Shown piece after piece: positions 31,956-44,103 of a DNA stretch of 64,000 nucleotides; the first letter of the stretch is position 1; each line of letters opens with the position of its first letter. Position numbers and translations under genes: made by a program. The notes below the pieces were generated by a model. That model was not told the origin of the DNA and ran no database searches. It saw only the letters and a list, made by a program, of their open reading frames with translations. Source of the stretch: Mytilinidion resinicola (Eukaryota; Ascomycota; Dothideomycetes; Mytilinidiales; Mytilinidiaceae); contig NW_022985447.1 of assembly GCF_010093595.1 (NCBI RefSeq), positions 997,922 through 1,061,921 of the forward strand, in the 5' to 3' direction.

Positions 31956-33446
31956 CTTACTAATTCTTCCCTTTAGGCTATAATGGCATTGTGTCGGTAG
32001 TGTCTTACTACATGGGGCATAGGAGGATAACTAGCCTGCGTCGTGTTGCGCTGAGGTTCCCCTTTAATATGTTATGAAAGATTGAGCTACTCAGAAAAGC
32101 TAGTTCTTTTTAGTAGCGACTTTAGAATATTCGAAGTTAATAAATAAATACATTGTGTAGCGGCAATCGTTTTGTTCAATAGCGGTTACGGAAATTAGCG
32201 CCGCCTGGCGAAACTGTGTCTTCCTTTTTGGTAGAATAATGGTTAAGAAGAAGAGCGTATGTGAGACAGTTAGAAGATATATCCCAGTTGCAACCTAAAT
32301 CATTTCCATGTGTGTAACTTAATCGTAAAACAGTCTCTTTATCCGCCTCCGTCTAGTCTTAACGAGTTGTGTAACCCGGTGTTATCATATTAGCAAATTT
32401 AAGTGGATAGCATAAAGATAACGCAAGAGCGAGGCAGGCGACGTAAGTTAGTAATGCGACCTTCGGCTAAAACCATTTCCTTCATCGCCTCACTCCTGTT
32501 GGAAGATGTTATGTAACCTAATTTCATTAGGTTATGGGCTTAACATAAGTTTCAGTGGTTGACATATTGGGGTTCCTCCGATTTATTCTCGCCCTCGGCC
32601 TCATCTTCCCAATTGCAGGGCTTCGTCGTCGGCCGCGGATGTACCCCGCTACAACTGCAGATACCAATCTGTGGAGGTGTTTGCATGGCTCTTTAAATCT
32701 CTCTAATAGTAGGACTTGGTGGTGATGCATCTGAGGGACTTCAATACGGTGTTAAGGAGGTCAGCTCAGCCCTGTCAATAATAGTAATACCGATGTCTCA
32801 CCGCCTTGGTAGAGATTGATGCATGCATACTGGCCTGCGCTCGGCCTCTATCTTCCTCTAAGGAGAAAGGAAGAGACGACTCGTTACAAGTTACAGCTTA
32901 GGCTGGAGTATGAGCAGCCCAGTTCCCTAATCTGGAAAGGAAATTACTTAAGTGCATATTAGGTGTTGTACTTGGCGTTGTATATGCTGTTAAAAGATGG
33001 GCTTGGTTTATATTAAAGCCGTGGTCGAAATGGGCTCTTAGAGGCTACTTCGGAAGAGCCGGTTCGGGCCCTACCCCTATGCCTTTCCGGATGCTTAAAA
33101 TTTTTGCTCAGAATTAGGAAAAATAACCTACCTAAAATAGGTAGAATGAAGTTTTATAACTTGCAGAGGAACGAAGTAAAAGTACGTCTTTTTTAAAAAA
33201 ATCGAGGTGTAGTGCAGTGAGATGGCACCACGGAGAATAGGATAGCATACATGCTCTTACATGAGCGGCAATTAGTTATAATGCGATATCAAGTGGTGTG
33301 AAATCTGAGGTTTCAGTCATAGAGGCTGTGTTGTTGGATGGCAAAGGGCTCTGAAGTAGAGATTAGGGCCAGTAAATCCTCTAGACAGACATCGGCCACA
33401 TGGACAGTCATTAGATGGTCGCTCTTTTCAATCTAAAATAACGTAA
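31956..33446. other. gene-free AT-rich stretch
   Basis: About 1.5 kb with no supported ORF; composition and lack of frames suggest decayed repeats. The right end is the 3' flank of the NFX1 helicase gene. Confidence 0.4.
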
Positions 33447-36400
33447 CTAAGCACCACTAAACTCAACTTCTAGGTCTTCCGCTCTACGGACCCCTTGGAC
33501 AGGAGTATGATCATGACCTCCGATCGGCTCCTCGCATTGCGGACATCGTGCTTCTTCCATTGGCATTCCACATTCTCCTACCGTGAACTGTGATTTCAAT
33601 GGTGGTTAGTACTTTCGGGCCAAGTTTTCTAGGGGTCATAAACCGAGAGGGTCTTACAGGATGATTATTCCGACAATAATACCAATGACCTGTCCCCGAA
33701 AACTGCCTCGCCATAGCTCTATAAACCTCCCGCTTTTCCTCTGTCGTCACCAAACTATAAAAAGTCCCACCATTAACCAACTTCTTCGCCTTTTCAGCAT
33801 CGTCCTTCAGATACGCCAACGTGCCTGGATATCGCGAACAGAGAGTTTCACATTCCTCTAAGCTCTCCCTCGCCCGCAGACGCGTTGAGGTCTCGGTAGC
33901 TACGTTGATCAATTGGCCTTGCGCTCGGGAATTGCTGAGCGAGAGCATGGAGAATAGCGCGTGGTAGATCCGCGCTTCCGCTTCTTGTTGTGGGAATTTG
34001 GCATTTCGACTGGAATTTATGAGTGAGAGACATCTGTCCATAAGCCTTTTAATCCGGGATGCTACCGCACCGCGCAACGCCGAACGGATACGTGAATCGA
34101 TGGTGTTGTTACTGTAGATTGTATCAAAATCCCAGAGGATGGCCCAGTCGAGTCGAAGACTGAAACATTCGCCGCGGAATTGGAATCCGGTCTGGATGAC
34201 CGACTCATCAAGCTCGAAGGCATTTGTTGTTATGTTCCGCTGTCTAGCGACTGCGGAGGCGAATATACTATTCACCCTCCCAAACGGCTGCTCTGTCTTC
34301 GCCACAGATTTGGTGAATTTGTTGATATATTTTTGGAGCCGAGTTCCTTCTGCTTGGTACGCCTTCAGGGAACTCTTGACTTGATCCAAGTCCCTGGACT
34401 CACCAACTGCCTGTGACCACTCCAGCATGAACTCCCTTCTCTCACCCTCAATCTTCATCTCTCGTTTCTGAATCTCCTCCACCAACTCCGCACACCTTAA
34501 ATTCGCCTGTGCGACAAACCTCCTCGTTGCCTCGTCCAGCAATGCTTTCTTAATAATCCGGTTATAGCGGTCGATATCTCTAAGTGGCATGCGACATTCT
34601 GGGCATCCTTTAGGCGCGCTCCCGGAAGTTACTACCCGCTGCGACAATTTTGGGCAGACGACCTTGCCCGTTCGGGAGTCGGTGACATAGTGTTGAGTCA
34701 GTTCCATAATGCCATCAAGGCTGGAAACCGTGTAAAAGTGTCCACAGGAGAGGAAGATTAATGGATTCTCGTCAATCTCGATTTGGCCGTATTTCTCAAA
34801 CATAATAAAATCGACATTTTGCTCAAGGATATCCGGCGCACAGCAGATCTGGCAAAACTTGGAATCTGGACACAGCTCCCCACAAACCCCTGGACATTGA
34901 TGTCCACAAGCTACCAGCTTCTTTTCGCAGCGACGATCGCAAGGAATGATATCACATGGGACCGCGCACGGCATACTGCAGCGATCGCGCCGGTGACCGC
35001 AATTCCATCCACATTGCTCTGCGCAAGGGGGACACGGATCGCTACACGTCTTGGGGCATCTGCTATGTCTGCAACGTACGTCACAGGGCCGATTGCAGGG
35101 AGAACAAGAAGTGCTAGAATGACATGGTTGACCGCAGGTGTGCGAACAGGTCGTGAATAATCGTCCGCAGGGAATGTTGCAAGAACCGTGATCATCAATC
35201 TGTCTGCACCTCCAGCACGGCTTTCGGCAACTGTGCCCGCAAGGCAGGAGGCTATCGCATGGATGCGAGCATCTGATATCGTTCGTGTTTTCATGACACC
35301 GTATCGTGATATTATGGCCGCAGCCGGGCATTTCTCGCGCCACAGGCTGTTCGCATTTCACGCCGGCAAGATTCCCCATATGTTGGCATTCCACCTCTTT
35401 GGCCGTATGTCCGCATGGAAGCACAACATCTAGGACCTTTTCGGGGCATTCTCCGCACAGGGCATTGCATTTCCTCGAACACAAATGTCCACACTCCCTC
35501 ACCCTTGTACACAATTCCATACACTTAACTGCTTTATGCAGCGTCGTGGAATGGCACTTAACCGCGCAACTATGTCCGCAGCTTAACCTCAACCCGCATT
35601 TCTCCGCACATCCACCCTCTGGGGCATGGATGGCGAAGTCGTCAGGGGAGGAAACGTAGATTTTGTTATTGGGGTGACGGGAGCAGTGGAGCTCTAGTTT
35701 TGGACCGATATTGCCATTTTTTTCTAGTAGTTGTATGACGGATGACCACATTGGGACGCGGGAGGAGGTATTGGCGTCGCCAATTATGTACATACCGTGT
35801 TTGGCGCGACTGGAAGTAAGAGGTAAGTTACTGACTTATCATTGGATAAGCAGGTGTAGACCAGGAAGCCCCAACGCTTACCTCAAGAGAACGTTGATTC
35901 TGTTAGGCGTCTTGAGAAACCCGCAATTTTGATATATGTTGCTTCGTACTAGGGAGACTATAACGACGGTTGCCTCCTCGCCCTGACAAACAAGTAGTGT
36001 GGGTATTTAGTTGCCCAAGACAATTGAGTTGCAAGTTCTCTTACCTGAAAATTGTCCACGCTAGCCATCCTCAACTCATCCAGCAACTTCCCTTTTCCCA
36101 CCATCTGCTGCTGCTGTCGCCCTTGCGGCGGCCGCTCCCTCCTACCACCGCTGTCTCTCCCATCCACCTCCACCTCTGAGGTATCTAGATCCGCCAAATC
36201 CCTCTCTCCAATAATCAGCTCCACCATCTCCCCCAACATATCCCTCAATATCCTCAACTGCCCCACGTAAGGTGTCAACACTGCAATTTCACCAGGCTTA
36301 TACTTCCCTTGTCTACAGAGATGTCTCACCAACGCCGTCACCATTTTGGCCTCCCACATATTCGTCTTACTTTGCATCGGCTCTTCAGGATCACCGGCGT

Positions 36401-39400
36401 CTTCCCTGTTGCGGTGGTCAAGCCAGAATAACCTACGTTTCATACCGGTAATTTTAGGGTAGGAGGTCGTGTCGGGGTGGTCTCGGAGGTGAGGGTAAAG
36501 AGTCTCGCGAACGAGGGTGGAGATTGTAGGATGCATTCGTCGTTGATGATCTAGCTGCGCGATAGGAAATCGGCTCACCCCCCCTCTCTTTCCCTCTCCT
36601 CCGCTCATGTTCCAGTCTCCGAAATGCGAGTTGGCCAGTCGTTCGAATAGTGATTCATCGAGGTTGTATTTGGGCCCTGCGCGGTCGTATTCCATCGAGA
36701 GCTTAAGGTTCGAAATTCGTGGACGCAATTGAAGATGATCCCCAATCAATATCACATGCTGAATCGACGGCAATAGCACAGTGAGAACATGCGCTTCCAG
36801 CACCTCTCCAGCTTCCTCACAGATCAGAACCTTAGCGCGAAGACCACGCAAAAGTTCAGAATTATTTGCCAGGCCGATGGTTGTTACTCCCACGATATGA
36901 AATCGGTCGAGAAATTGCGTATATGATGCGTTGAATAGAGATGTGTATAGTTGCTTCGCCGAGGAGTGTCTTTGCATTAGGTCGTGGAACTGTTGCGAAA
37001 GTTCAGCGAAAGCGGAGTTGTGCCAGTATTGGTATAGACGAGAGCGCTCCGAGTTCGTCAGCGTCCAGATCTCCACAAGGAGCAGCTGGTCGATAGAGCG
37101 TTCGACGTCACTACCGCTCCAGTCACCAGGTGCGTCACCGGAAACCCAAGTTTCCATCGCAGCATCATCCCCCAACTCGAAGTCAAGGCTAACCCCCACC
37201 CCTTCAGATCTGCCACCAAATATGCCCTCCGCCTGTACTGGAAACCTCTTCTTCAAAAACTCCTTCACCACCCCCACACTACTCTCTTCAGCCTGTCTGC
37301 ACACCTTCTGAATTTCCGCACTCAACTTCTCCAAACTCGCCCGACAATCACTTATTCTCTTCCCCAAACCTTTCATACGTGGGATTTGTCCATTTTTCTT
37401 GTAGTTTTCGAGTGAAAGGGCTTCCAGACGGGGAGATGGACTACGAGAACCAATTCGTAAAATATTGGTGACGCCGGAATTGAGAAGCTCATGGAGAAAC
37501 TGATCGAGTGCATGGTTGGTGTAGCAGCTACGCAAGTTCAGTTAGCTGTTTTAATTCTTAGATATTAATGGATGGGGAAGTGAATTTAGGATTGTTGACT
37601 GAATAATCAAGGATGATAGAATTACAACCAAAGCAACTTACACACACAAAATCGGCCCTAGCCCCAACAAGTCCCTATTCTTCAACAAGCACCTTGCGAT
37701 CTGTATTCCTACATACGACTTCCCAGTCCCTGGAGGACCCTGGATAAGTGCTACTTCATGCCTCAACGCTGAAATCATCGCAATCGCCTGGCCGGTATCC
37801 AGAGTTGTTACTTCCGAGAGCTGTGTGGATAACATGTGGGGATCGTGGGAGAGTGAGATAGTTAGTGGTGTGGTGGTACTGTTGCTGTTATTGTTCGCGG
37901 ATGTGGGGATACAGGAGAGGTCGAGAGTAGCGTTGTTTAGAAGGTATGCGGGTGGAGGGACAATGATGTTTCCGTCAGTATAGGTTGTCGCTGGGTCCTG
38001 AGTAAATGTGTTGTCGTGCTCACGGGGAGCTAACCAGGTAGTAAATGGAATATAAGCTGGGTCCTTGTGTAGAGATTGGAGACATCGCAGAACTCCTTCG
38101 AAGGAATTATATAACACAGCGGGAAACTCAACGAGGATGAGTGGTCTGGATGACGAAAATGAGCGTCTGTTGTTGCTGGCTAGGCAGACAAGATTGGACA
38201 GATCGACCTCGCAGGTCGGAATCGCTAGGCGAAGTGTAATCATCGCTCTTTTAGCATTGCTTGCTAGATCGCGAACATGTCGGATTCCCGAGGGACTGTG
38301 CTGCTCATCATGGTCTAAGGCGCAAATCTCCCTCTTTGAAACTAGTAAGAAAATCACAGTCATATCCTCCTCCTCTTCTCCATTAATGACGGCCAATATT
38401 GCCCCCCCTTCCCTCAACCCCCGGGACTCGCGCCACCATTGTTTTCTCCTCGTCAAATTTGAATTCCCTGCCCCACGGACCTGGTCGAATTCTATCTCAA
38501 TCTCCACTCCCTTTATCGGGTCAGACTTGATTCGTTGGATCTCAACGTTAGAGTAGATCCGAACAGGAGTTGGACTGCCATCGCGCAGAATTTTGCGTTT
38601 GACTCGCCAATCGGGATTATGAACAAGGATGTTCCAATTTTCTAAAATCAAGCGGATGGAGTCACGGAGTAAACCCGAAGTATCCTCTCGTAGAAGGCGA
38701 AACTGGGAGTCAAGGAGTCGAAGGATACCCGTTTCGTGATGTTTGGATGGGGAATTGGGGTTATGTCGCGTGGGAAGGAAATCTAGTCGCTGATCGCAGA
38801 GGATTTCGGAGAGCGTGGGTAAGATTCTAATATCCGAGATGAGTGCGCGGTCATTGTCATGGCGGGGACCGAGTTGGGAGAGCTCGCCAGGAAGATCGAC
38901 ATCGAGCTCGGGAGGGCGCCATTCCGGCTGCTGCTGTCGAGAAGTAGTTGTGGTACGAATGTTAGCTGCGTTGGAGGCAGAGATGGTGTCCCCCATGGAA
39001 AGTATGTCTTTGATCTTGAGGATATTCTCATGTGCAGAACGGACGTCGAGACTCACAAGATCACGGTTAATGTCCTCGACATGGTAACAACCGCAGAGCT
39101 GTTCGACGACCCCTCTAAACTCCGTCTTGATCGCAGCCCCTTGGTTCAGCGTCAAGGTACTGAGCAGCGCCTTCGTTGCCAGCAACAATGCCTCTTCAAC
39201 CTGTAATACTTTATCCCTAGCAATACTCCCGTTCCCGCCCTCCACTTCAGATATCTGAACTAAACAGTTCGCTATCTTCCTAAAAAACTCAACCCCCCTA
39301 TTACCATCGTGTCCATAAACGACATTATATATAGTTCCCACCGCTTTCTCGAATACAAGCGAGTACCTAATCTCCTCGTGCGAGATAAGGTGAAGAAACA

Positions 39401-40066
39401 GGATGCAATGAGGGTCGAACATGGGATTTAGAACGCTGTAGGACGTGGAGAAGTCTGTTTCGACGATTTGTCGGATTCGGGCGAGGCCGCCTTCAGTGGC
39501 GAGGTTGTTGACAAACGTTTGTCTTGATTCTGTGGAGATAGTGACCGCCGAGAGGCCTGCTTGAAGGAATTCTTGCATTTGAGCCCCCGATAGTTCTGAC
39601 GCTGTCCGCTGGTTGAAGTTGTTGAAGCTGTTGAAGCTGTTCGATGTGGCAGGTCGACTCGAGGTTCTGCTTAGAGTTTCTTGTTGGGACTAGATGCCTC
39701 ATCCACTCATGATACAACTACTGACCTGGGTGTCCAGTTCCTCTCGCCTCCCATCTCAGTAGCACGGCCACGACGTTGTGGAAATCCTCTAACGGAGGCC
39801 GTGGACCTACCAAGACCAGATCCACTTCCCCGTCCTCCTCTCCCGCCATCATCCCCTCGGTCGGAATTTGCATCAGCAGCTCCCCGACCACCACCACCTA
39901 CGGCGGAATTCCCACGACCAGGGGCTCTTGGTTTAGGCCACCGACCTCGACGAGCACCATGACCAGGACTTTCGCCCGCTGCACCACCGCGACCGCGGCC
40001 TCTTGTGCGACCTGCAACTGCATTGCGGTGACCTCGTGGGTTGTTGCTGCTGCTGGTGTCTGCCAT
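33447..40066 (-). CDS. SF1 helicase with NFX1-type zinc fingers (ZNFX1/Hrr1/SAD-3 type)
   Basis: Six exons (39726-40066, 37642-39669, 36045-37527, 35882-35982, 33658-35809, 33447-33587; 6,246 nt) encode 2,081 residues. The N-terminal 110 residues are Gly/Arg-rich (TRGRGRGGAAG), an RGG-type RNA-binding tail. The helicase core has Walker A GPPGTGKS near residue 757, motif Ib CYTNHALDQF, Walker B-like ICEEAGEVLEAH, GDHLQLRP, LDHQRRMHP, VDNFQGEEATVVIVSLVRSN and LSRAKHGMY. About residues 1386-1640 hold many Cys/His NFX1 units (LRLSCGHSCAVKCHS, VLPCGHTAKEVECQH). The C-terminus is the ZNFX1 end domain GHWYYCRNNHPFTVGECGMP across the last intron, with RCPQCEEPIGG. Relatives act in small-RNA pathways: Hrr1 in fission-yeast heterochromatic RNAi, SAD-3 in Neurospora meiotic silencing, ZNFX-1 in nematodes. 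The role here is inferred. A longer in-frame upstream ATG (40195) is less likely. Confidence 0.9.
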
Positions 40067-40315
40067 ATGCGGGTGTCGGCTGCCTGGAGCACTGAATTGA
40101 TAGATCAGTCCAGTCAAAGAAAACAACTGAATGGGACGGAGTGAGAAAGGCTTACTGAAGGGAGCGGGGAAGGGCCGGATAAACTGAACTAGCACGGCCG
40201 CGCTAGGCAGCAGTGTAAGAGGACACTTCTAGAAACCCACGCCACACTTTGATTTTTTTCGGGTATAGTGTATAATACTATACGACTAGCTCAATTTTCA
40301 ATACAGGATAATATA

Positions 40316-41318
40316 GGGCGTTACTAACTACACACCCCCTTTTCACTCCACGCACACCCCCTTTTCGCTACACGCACACCCCCCCCTCCCCCGGTCACTT
40401 CACCACGATCTAATTGGCCCGGAGAGGCCAGAGGAAGCTCCGCTCATTCACTGTTATCACGTGCGCCAGCGCGCCAGCGAGCCGTAGGCGTAGCTATACG
40501 TAAGGCAAGGCTGTGCAGCATACCCGTTTTACTATGCATTCTTCCCATTTACTGCAGCCGTATATAGAAGACTTCGACGGCTCGTGCACGCTGACACCTC
40601 GTGCACGCCTCACCAAGAAATCCACGGCTCACAACATGAAGCTTTTCAACACAACACAACGAGATCTATACACAGAAATCAAGGAGGAAAGGCAACTAGG
40701 GTCGCTCTTTCATTCTATTGTAATTATAGAGTTGGCATATCGCTTAGGGGTGATGCGCAATCGCTGAGGCCGGCTAGAAGCTGATTTGGCTACCCCATTT
40801 TCAACACCATAATTCTGCTCAACAGTAGGCTCCTCAGGAATAGTGAATACAACCTTCTTAACCTTCTGCCTCTGCTGCATTGCCTGCATCCCTGCTTTAA
40901 GCTGTTGCTCCACCTTACGTGCCTCCTCTATCTATTACCCTTTAAGAACCTCTGTATTATTCTTTTGCTTTTTTATAATAGCCCTCTAATTACAGTTCCG
41001 CTCTAGATTTCTTTTCTTTTCTTCCTTAGCTAGTTGCTTCTGTACCTTCTCCTCTGCCTTAGAAGCTATATTATATACCTTTATATCTTCCTTTTCTTAA
41101 AGAAGGTCTCTTGCTTAGCGCACCTTAGTAGGTGACCAAAATATAGCACTACCACCTTCTTAAGCCCCTAATTATATAAAGAAAGGTACCTGCTGCTTCC
41201 TTTTTTTCTACTTATTTTTTATAGTTTCTTAATAGCCTCTAATATAGCTTTCTAATAAGATATTAGTTGTAAGCTTAGTAACTCCTTAAGCAAGCGCACG
41301 TACCTTTCTTTTAATATT
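40316..41318 (-). mobile_element. pogo/Fot/Tan1-type DNA transposon relic (transposase C-terminus)
   Basis: The left end starts gggcgtt at 40316 after a TA, followed by runs of cacacccccttttcg. Reading the minus strand, 41170-40716 still spells the C-terminal tail of fungal DDE endonucleases of the Tan1/Fot kind: GGSAIFWSPTKVR, ARDLL, KAEEKVQKQLAKEEKKR, EARKVEQQLKAGMQAMQQRQ, KKVVFTIPEEPT. Several TAG/TAA codons interrupt it. The TA-rich composition at about 40930-41310 fits heavy RIP. The DDE catalytic part is absent here. The next element begins at 41319. Confidence 0.65.
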
Positions 41319-41529
41319 GGGCGTTGATAATCTCACACCCCCTAATTCCTCCACGCACACCCCCTTTTCGCTATTCGCACACCCCCTCCCCCTCTAGTCG
41401 TTTCACCGCCTCCCTATTGGCTCGGAGCAGCGCGGAGCTTCCTCCGGGTATTCACCTATACGTTTATATACACGTGATGCTATACGCGAGGCCGTACGTA
41501 AGGCTATACAAATTGGAAAGGATGCGCCG

Positions 41530-41563
41530 TAAAATGGAGAGGCTGTATAGCCTCTCCATTTTA
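41530..41563. repeat. perfect 15-bp hairpin with 4-nt loop
   Basis: taaaatggagaggct, loop gtat, then its exact reverse complement. It lies within the inverted-repeat element just before the assembly gap. Confidence 0.85.
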
Positions 41564-41625
41564 TACAGCCTTGCGTATAGCCTCACGTACGAGCTTATGT
41601 ACGAGCTCACGTAGTCTAAGTCTAA

Positions 41626-42565
41626 NNNNNNNNNNNNNNNNNNNNNNNNNNNNNNNNNNNNNNNNNNNNNNNNNNNNNNNNNNNNNNNNNNNNNNNNNNN
41701 NNNNNNNNNNNNNNNNNNNNNNNNNNNNNNNNNNNNNNNNNNNNNNNNNNNNNNNNNNNNNNNNNNNNNNNNNNNNNNNNNNNNNNNNNNNNNNNNNNNN
41801 NNNNNNNNNNNNNNNNNNNNNNNNNNNNNNNNNNNNNNNNNNNNNNNNNNNNNNNNNNNNNNNNNNNNNNNNNNNNNNNNNNNNNNNNNNNNNNNNNNNN
41901 NNNNNNNNNNNNNNNNNNNNNNNNNNNNNNNNNNNNNNNNNNNNNNNNNNNNNNNNNNNNNNNNNNNNNNNNNNNNNNNNNNNNNNNNNNNNNNNNNNNN
42001 NNNNNNNNNNNNNNNNNNNNNNNNNNNNNNNNNNNNNNNNNNNNNNNNNNNNNNNNNNNNNNNNNNNNNNNNNNNNNNNNNNNNNNNNNNNNNNNNNNNN
42101 NNNNNNNNNNNNNNNNNNNNNNNNNNNNNNNNNNNNNNNNNNNNNNNNNNNNNNNNNNNNNNNNNNNNNNNNNNNNNNNNNNNNNNNNNNNNNNNNNNNN
42201 NNNNNNNNNNNNNNNNNNNNNNNNNNNNNNNNNNNNNNNNNNNNNNNNNNNNNNNNNNNNNNNNNNNNNNNNNNNNNNNNNNNNNNNNNNNNNNNNNNNN
42301 NNNNNNNNNNNNNNNNNNNNNNNNNNNNNNNNNNNNNNNNNNNNNNNNNNNNNNNNNNNNNNNNNNNNNNNNNNNNNNNNNNNNNNNNNNNNNNNNNNNN
42401 NNNNNNNNNNNNNNNNNNNNNNNNNNNNNNNNNNNNNNNNNNNNNNNNNNNNNNNNNNNNNNNNNNNNNNNNNNNNNNNNNNNNNNNNNNNNNNNNNNNN
42501 NNNNNNNNNNNNNNNNNNNNNNNNNNNNNNNNNNNNNNNNNNNNNNNNNNNNNNNNNNNNNNNNN
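41626..42565. other. assembly gap (940 N)
   Basis: All bases are N, so the long open frames that run through it are artefacts. The gap lies inside a palindromic element, a usual cause of assembly failure. Confidence 0.99.
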
Positions 42566-42660
42566 GAAGGCGGTGAAACGACTAGAGGGGGAGGGGGTGT
42601 GCGAATAGCGAAAAGGGGGTGTGCGTGGAGGAATTAGGGGGTGTGAGATTATCAACGCCC

Positions 42661-42970
42661 TATACTATAGTCTACTTTTAGAGTAGCTATATTATATATA
42701 ATATTCTAATACTCTAAATAGCTACTAAAGCAGCATCTATACTATATTTTTCTTATTTCCTTTACCTTTTTATTAGTCTTAGAGCGGTACTTTATAAGGC
42801 TATAGCCTTGCGCCTTTATATACCCTATAAGCGCTTCCTTAGCTTTCTCTAGAGTATTATAGGCCTGTAGAGGTAGTAGCTAGAGGGCTATAGCAAGTAT
42901 ATTATAGAGGTAGAAGATAAGAATATAATTGCTTATATACACGCTGCATTTAGAGAAAGTATTTAGAATT
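42661..42970. other. TA-rich decayed transposon sequence
   Basis: Very TA-rich, no open frame; probably a further RIP-mutated part of the transposon complex. The composition changes sharply to coding-like GC at about 42965. Confidence 0.5.
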
Positions 42971-43399
42971 ATGGGCTTCATCGCCGGCATTCGAGTCCAC
43001 CCACCGCTCATCCCGCTCGTCAAGCACGTTATCCTCAGCAATCCCGTCGACAATCATCACCCGGACCCGATGCAGATCCTTGCGAATCCGCGGCATTTCA
43101 GTATGAACAGTTTGATGCTCGAAACTCTCACGCTGGTCTGTGACTGCGCTGGTACGGCGAGCTTTGTAGATGACTTACCACGGCTGAATCAGATACTCCA
43201 GGAGAGAAAGACGCCGAGATACTGCTATGTTTGGAAGAAGCTGAAGCCGTATGTGAGGCGAGAGAGTGCTGGGAAGCCGCCCGTCGTACAGATGGGGCGG
43301 CGGCCGTATGTCATCACGGGGAGGGCTGCGTTTGTAGAGGAGAGATACAAGTGTCGCCGTCACTATTTCTACGTGACGCTTACCCGCCTTGGTAGTTGA
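42971..43399 (+). CDS. C-terminal fragment of an unrecognised gene, cut by transposon sequence
   Basis: An open frame of 143 codons starts with MGFIAGIRVHPPLIPLVKHV directly where the TA-rich repeat ends and continues with SLMLETLTLVCDCAGTASFV and LPRLNQILQERKTPRYCYVW. Its balanced composition looks like real protein and resembles the C-terminal part of fungal F-box-like proteins, but I cannot name the family. The 5' part has probably been replaced by the transposon complex, so the ATG may not be a genuine start. Confidence 0.4.
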   Translation: MGFIAGIRVHPPLIPLVKHVILSNPVDNHHPDPMQILANPRHFSMNSLMLETLTLVCDCAGTASFVDDLPRLNQILQERKTPRYCYVWKKLKPYVRRESAGKPPVVQMGRRPYVITGRAAFVEERYKCRRHYFYVTLTRLGS

Positions 43400-43668
43400 G
43401 GTAGGACAGTGGATCTGTACTGCTGCATACTTCAAAGGTATCTATAATACATTTTCTACAGCAAATAAGACTATGGCGGCCCGATTCGAGTATACTCGAT
43501 CCTGCCAGGGCTGCCATGTTCGCCATCGAAGTCCTCCTTGAGCCACCCGTTATGATCAAAACCGGAGAAATCTTTTAAGAATCTGTACGCAGGATAATGC
43601 CCAGCATTGGAAATGGTGACTTCTTCAAAAGCTCTGCTCTTCTTGAGCAAGCCAAGGCTCAGACTAAG

Positions 43669-44103
43669 CTAGAAATTGTTATTCAGAGTCTGCATCTGAA
43701 GTCGAAGTTGCTCTTTTTTTTCGAGGCCCGTTCGGATCGTCGTCGCAGTCAGCGTCCCGAGTGGCAGTATCTGGGGATCCCAGATCCGGAGTAAAGTCCC
43801 CCAGAGCGTTCCTTCGACGGTGACATGTCGGATACTCGCAGCAAGCGTTCGCGGCAGAACATCCAGACAGTGTTGAAGCTTGCGGACCGCTTTTTCTGAT
43901 AGAACCAAGTTTGCGAGAGGGAGGGCGAGTGCGGAGGCTTCTGCGCGTATTACTTTGCATGTGAGGAGGAGGGGTAAGGCGCGGCTCGAGGTCTGAATTG
44001 TGCCCCGCGGATAGAGAAACTCGTACACCAAGAGGCGCAGCTCTGCTGGTAGAGCTAGAAATCGAGATGCGGATTGCGTCGCTCCGACCGCATCAGTCGA
44101 CAT
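43669..44103 (-). CDS. short F-box-like protein
   Basis: A 144-residue frame with a typical fungal F-box-like start: SRFLALPAELRLLVYEFLYP then PLLLTCKVIRAEASALALPL. Related proteins are usually 200-350 residues, so the C-terminal part may be missing; the frame ends MQTLNNNF soon after a helical region. The start ATG at 44103 puts the F-box at residue 14, as usual. It converges on the fragment at 42971-43399. Confidence 0.5.
   Translation of the reverse strand: MSTDAVGATQSASRFLALPAELRLLVYEFLYPRGTIQTSSRALPLLLTCKVIRAEASALALPLANLVLSEKAVRKLQHCLDVLPRTLAASIRHVTVEGTLWGTLLRIWDPQILPLGTLTATTIRTGLEKKEQLRLQMQTLNNNF

Larger units (their letters stand above)
41319..42660. mobile_element. element with 93-bp perfect terminal inverted repeats (interior mostly in assembly gap)
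   Basis: The left end at 41319 (gggcgttgataatctcacac) is repeated in exact reverse complement at 42566-42660. At least 93 bp match perfectly before the gap interrupts. The same gggcgtt start and cacaccccc motifs mark the neighbouring pogo-type relic, so it is probably a related or non-autonomous member. The right end is followed by TA as expected for this superfamily; the left flank is TT. No coding sequence is visible in the assembled parts (41412-41625). Confidence 0.75.

Noticed and set aside
40320..40400. CRISPR-like array of cacaccccc repeats
   Set aside because: Repeats are short, irregular and match transposon ends; CRISPR arrays are not expected in a fungal nuclear genome.
41561..42655. 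Long ORFs on both strands (about 345-364 codons)
   Set aside because: They run through 940 N and have no sequence content.
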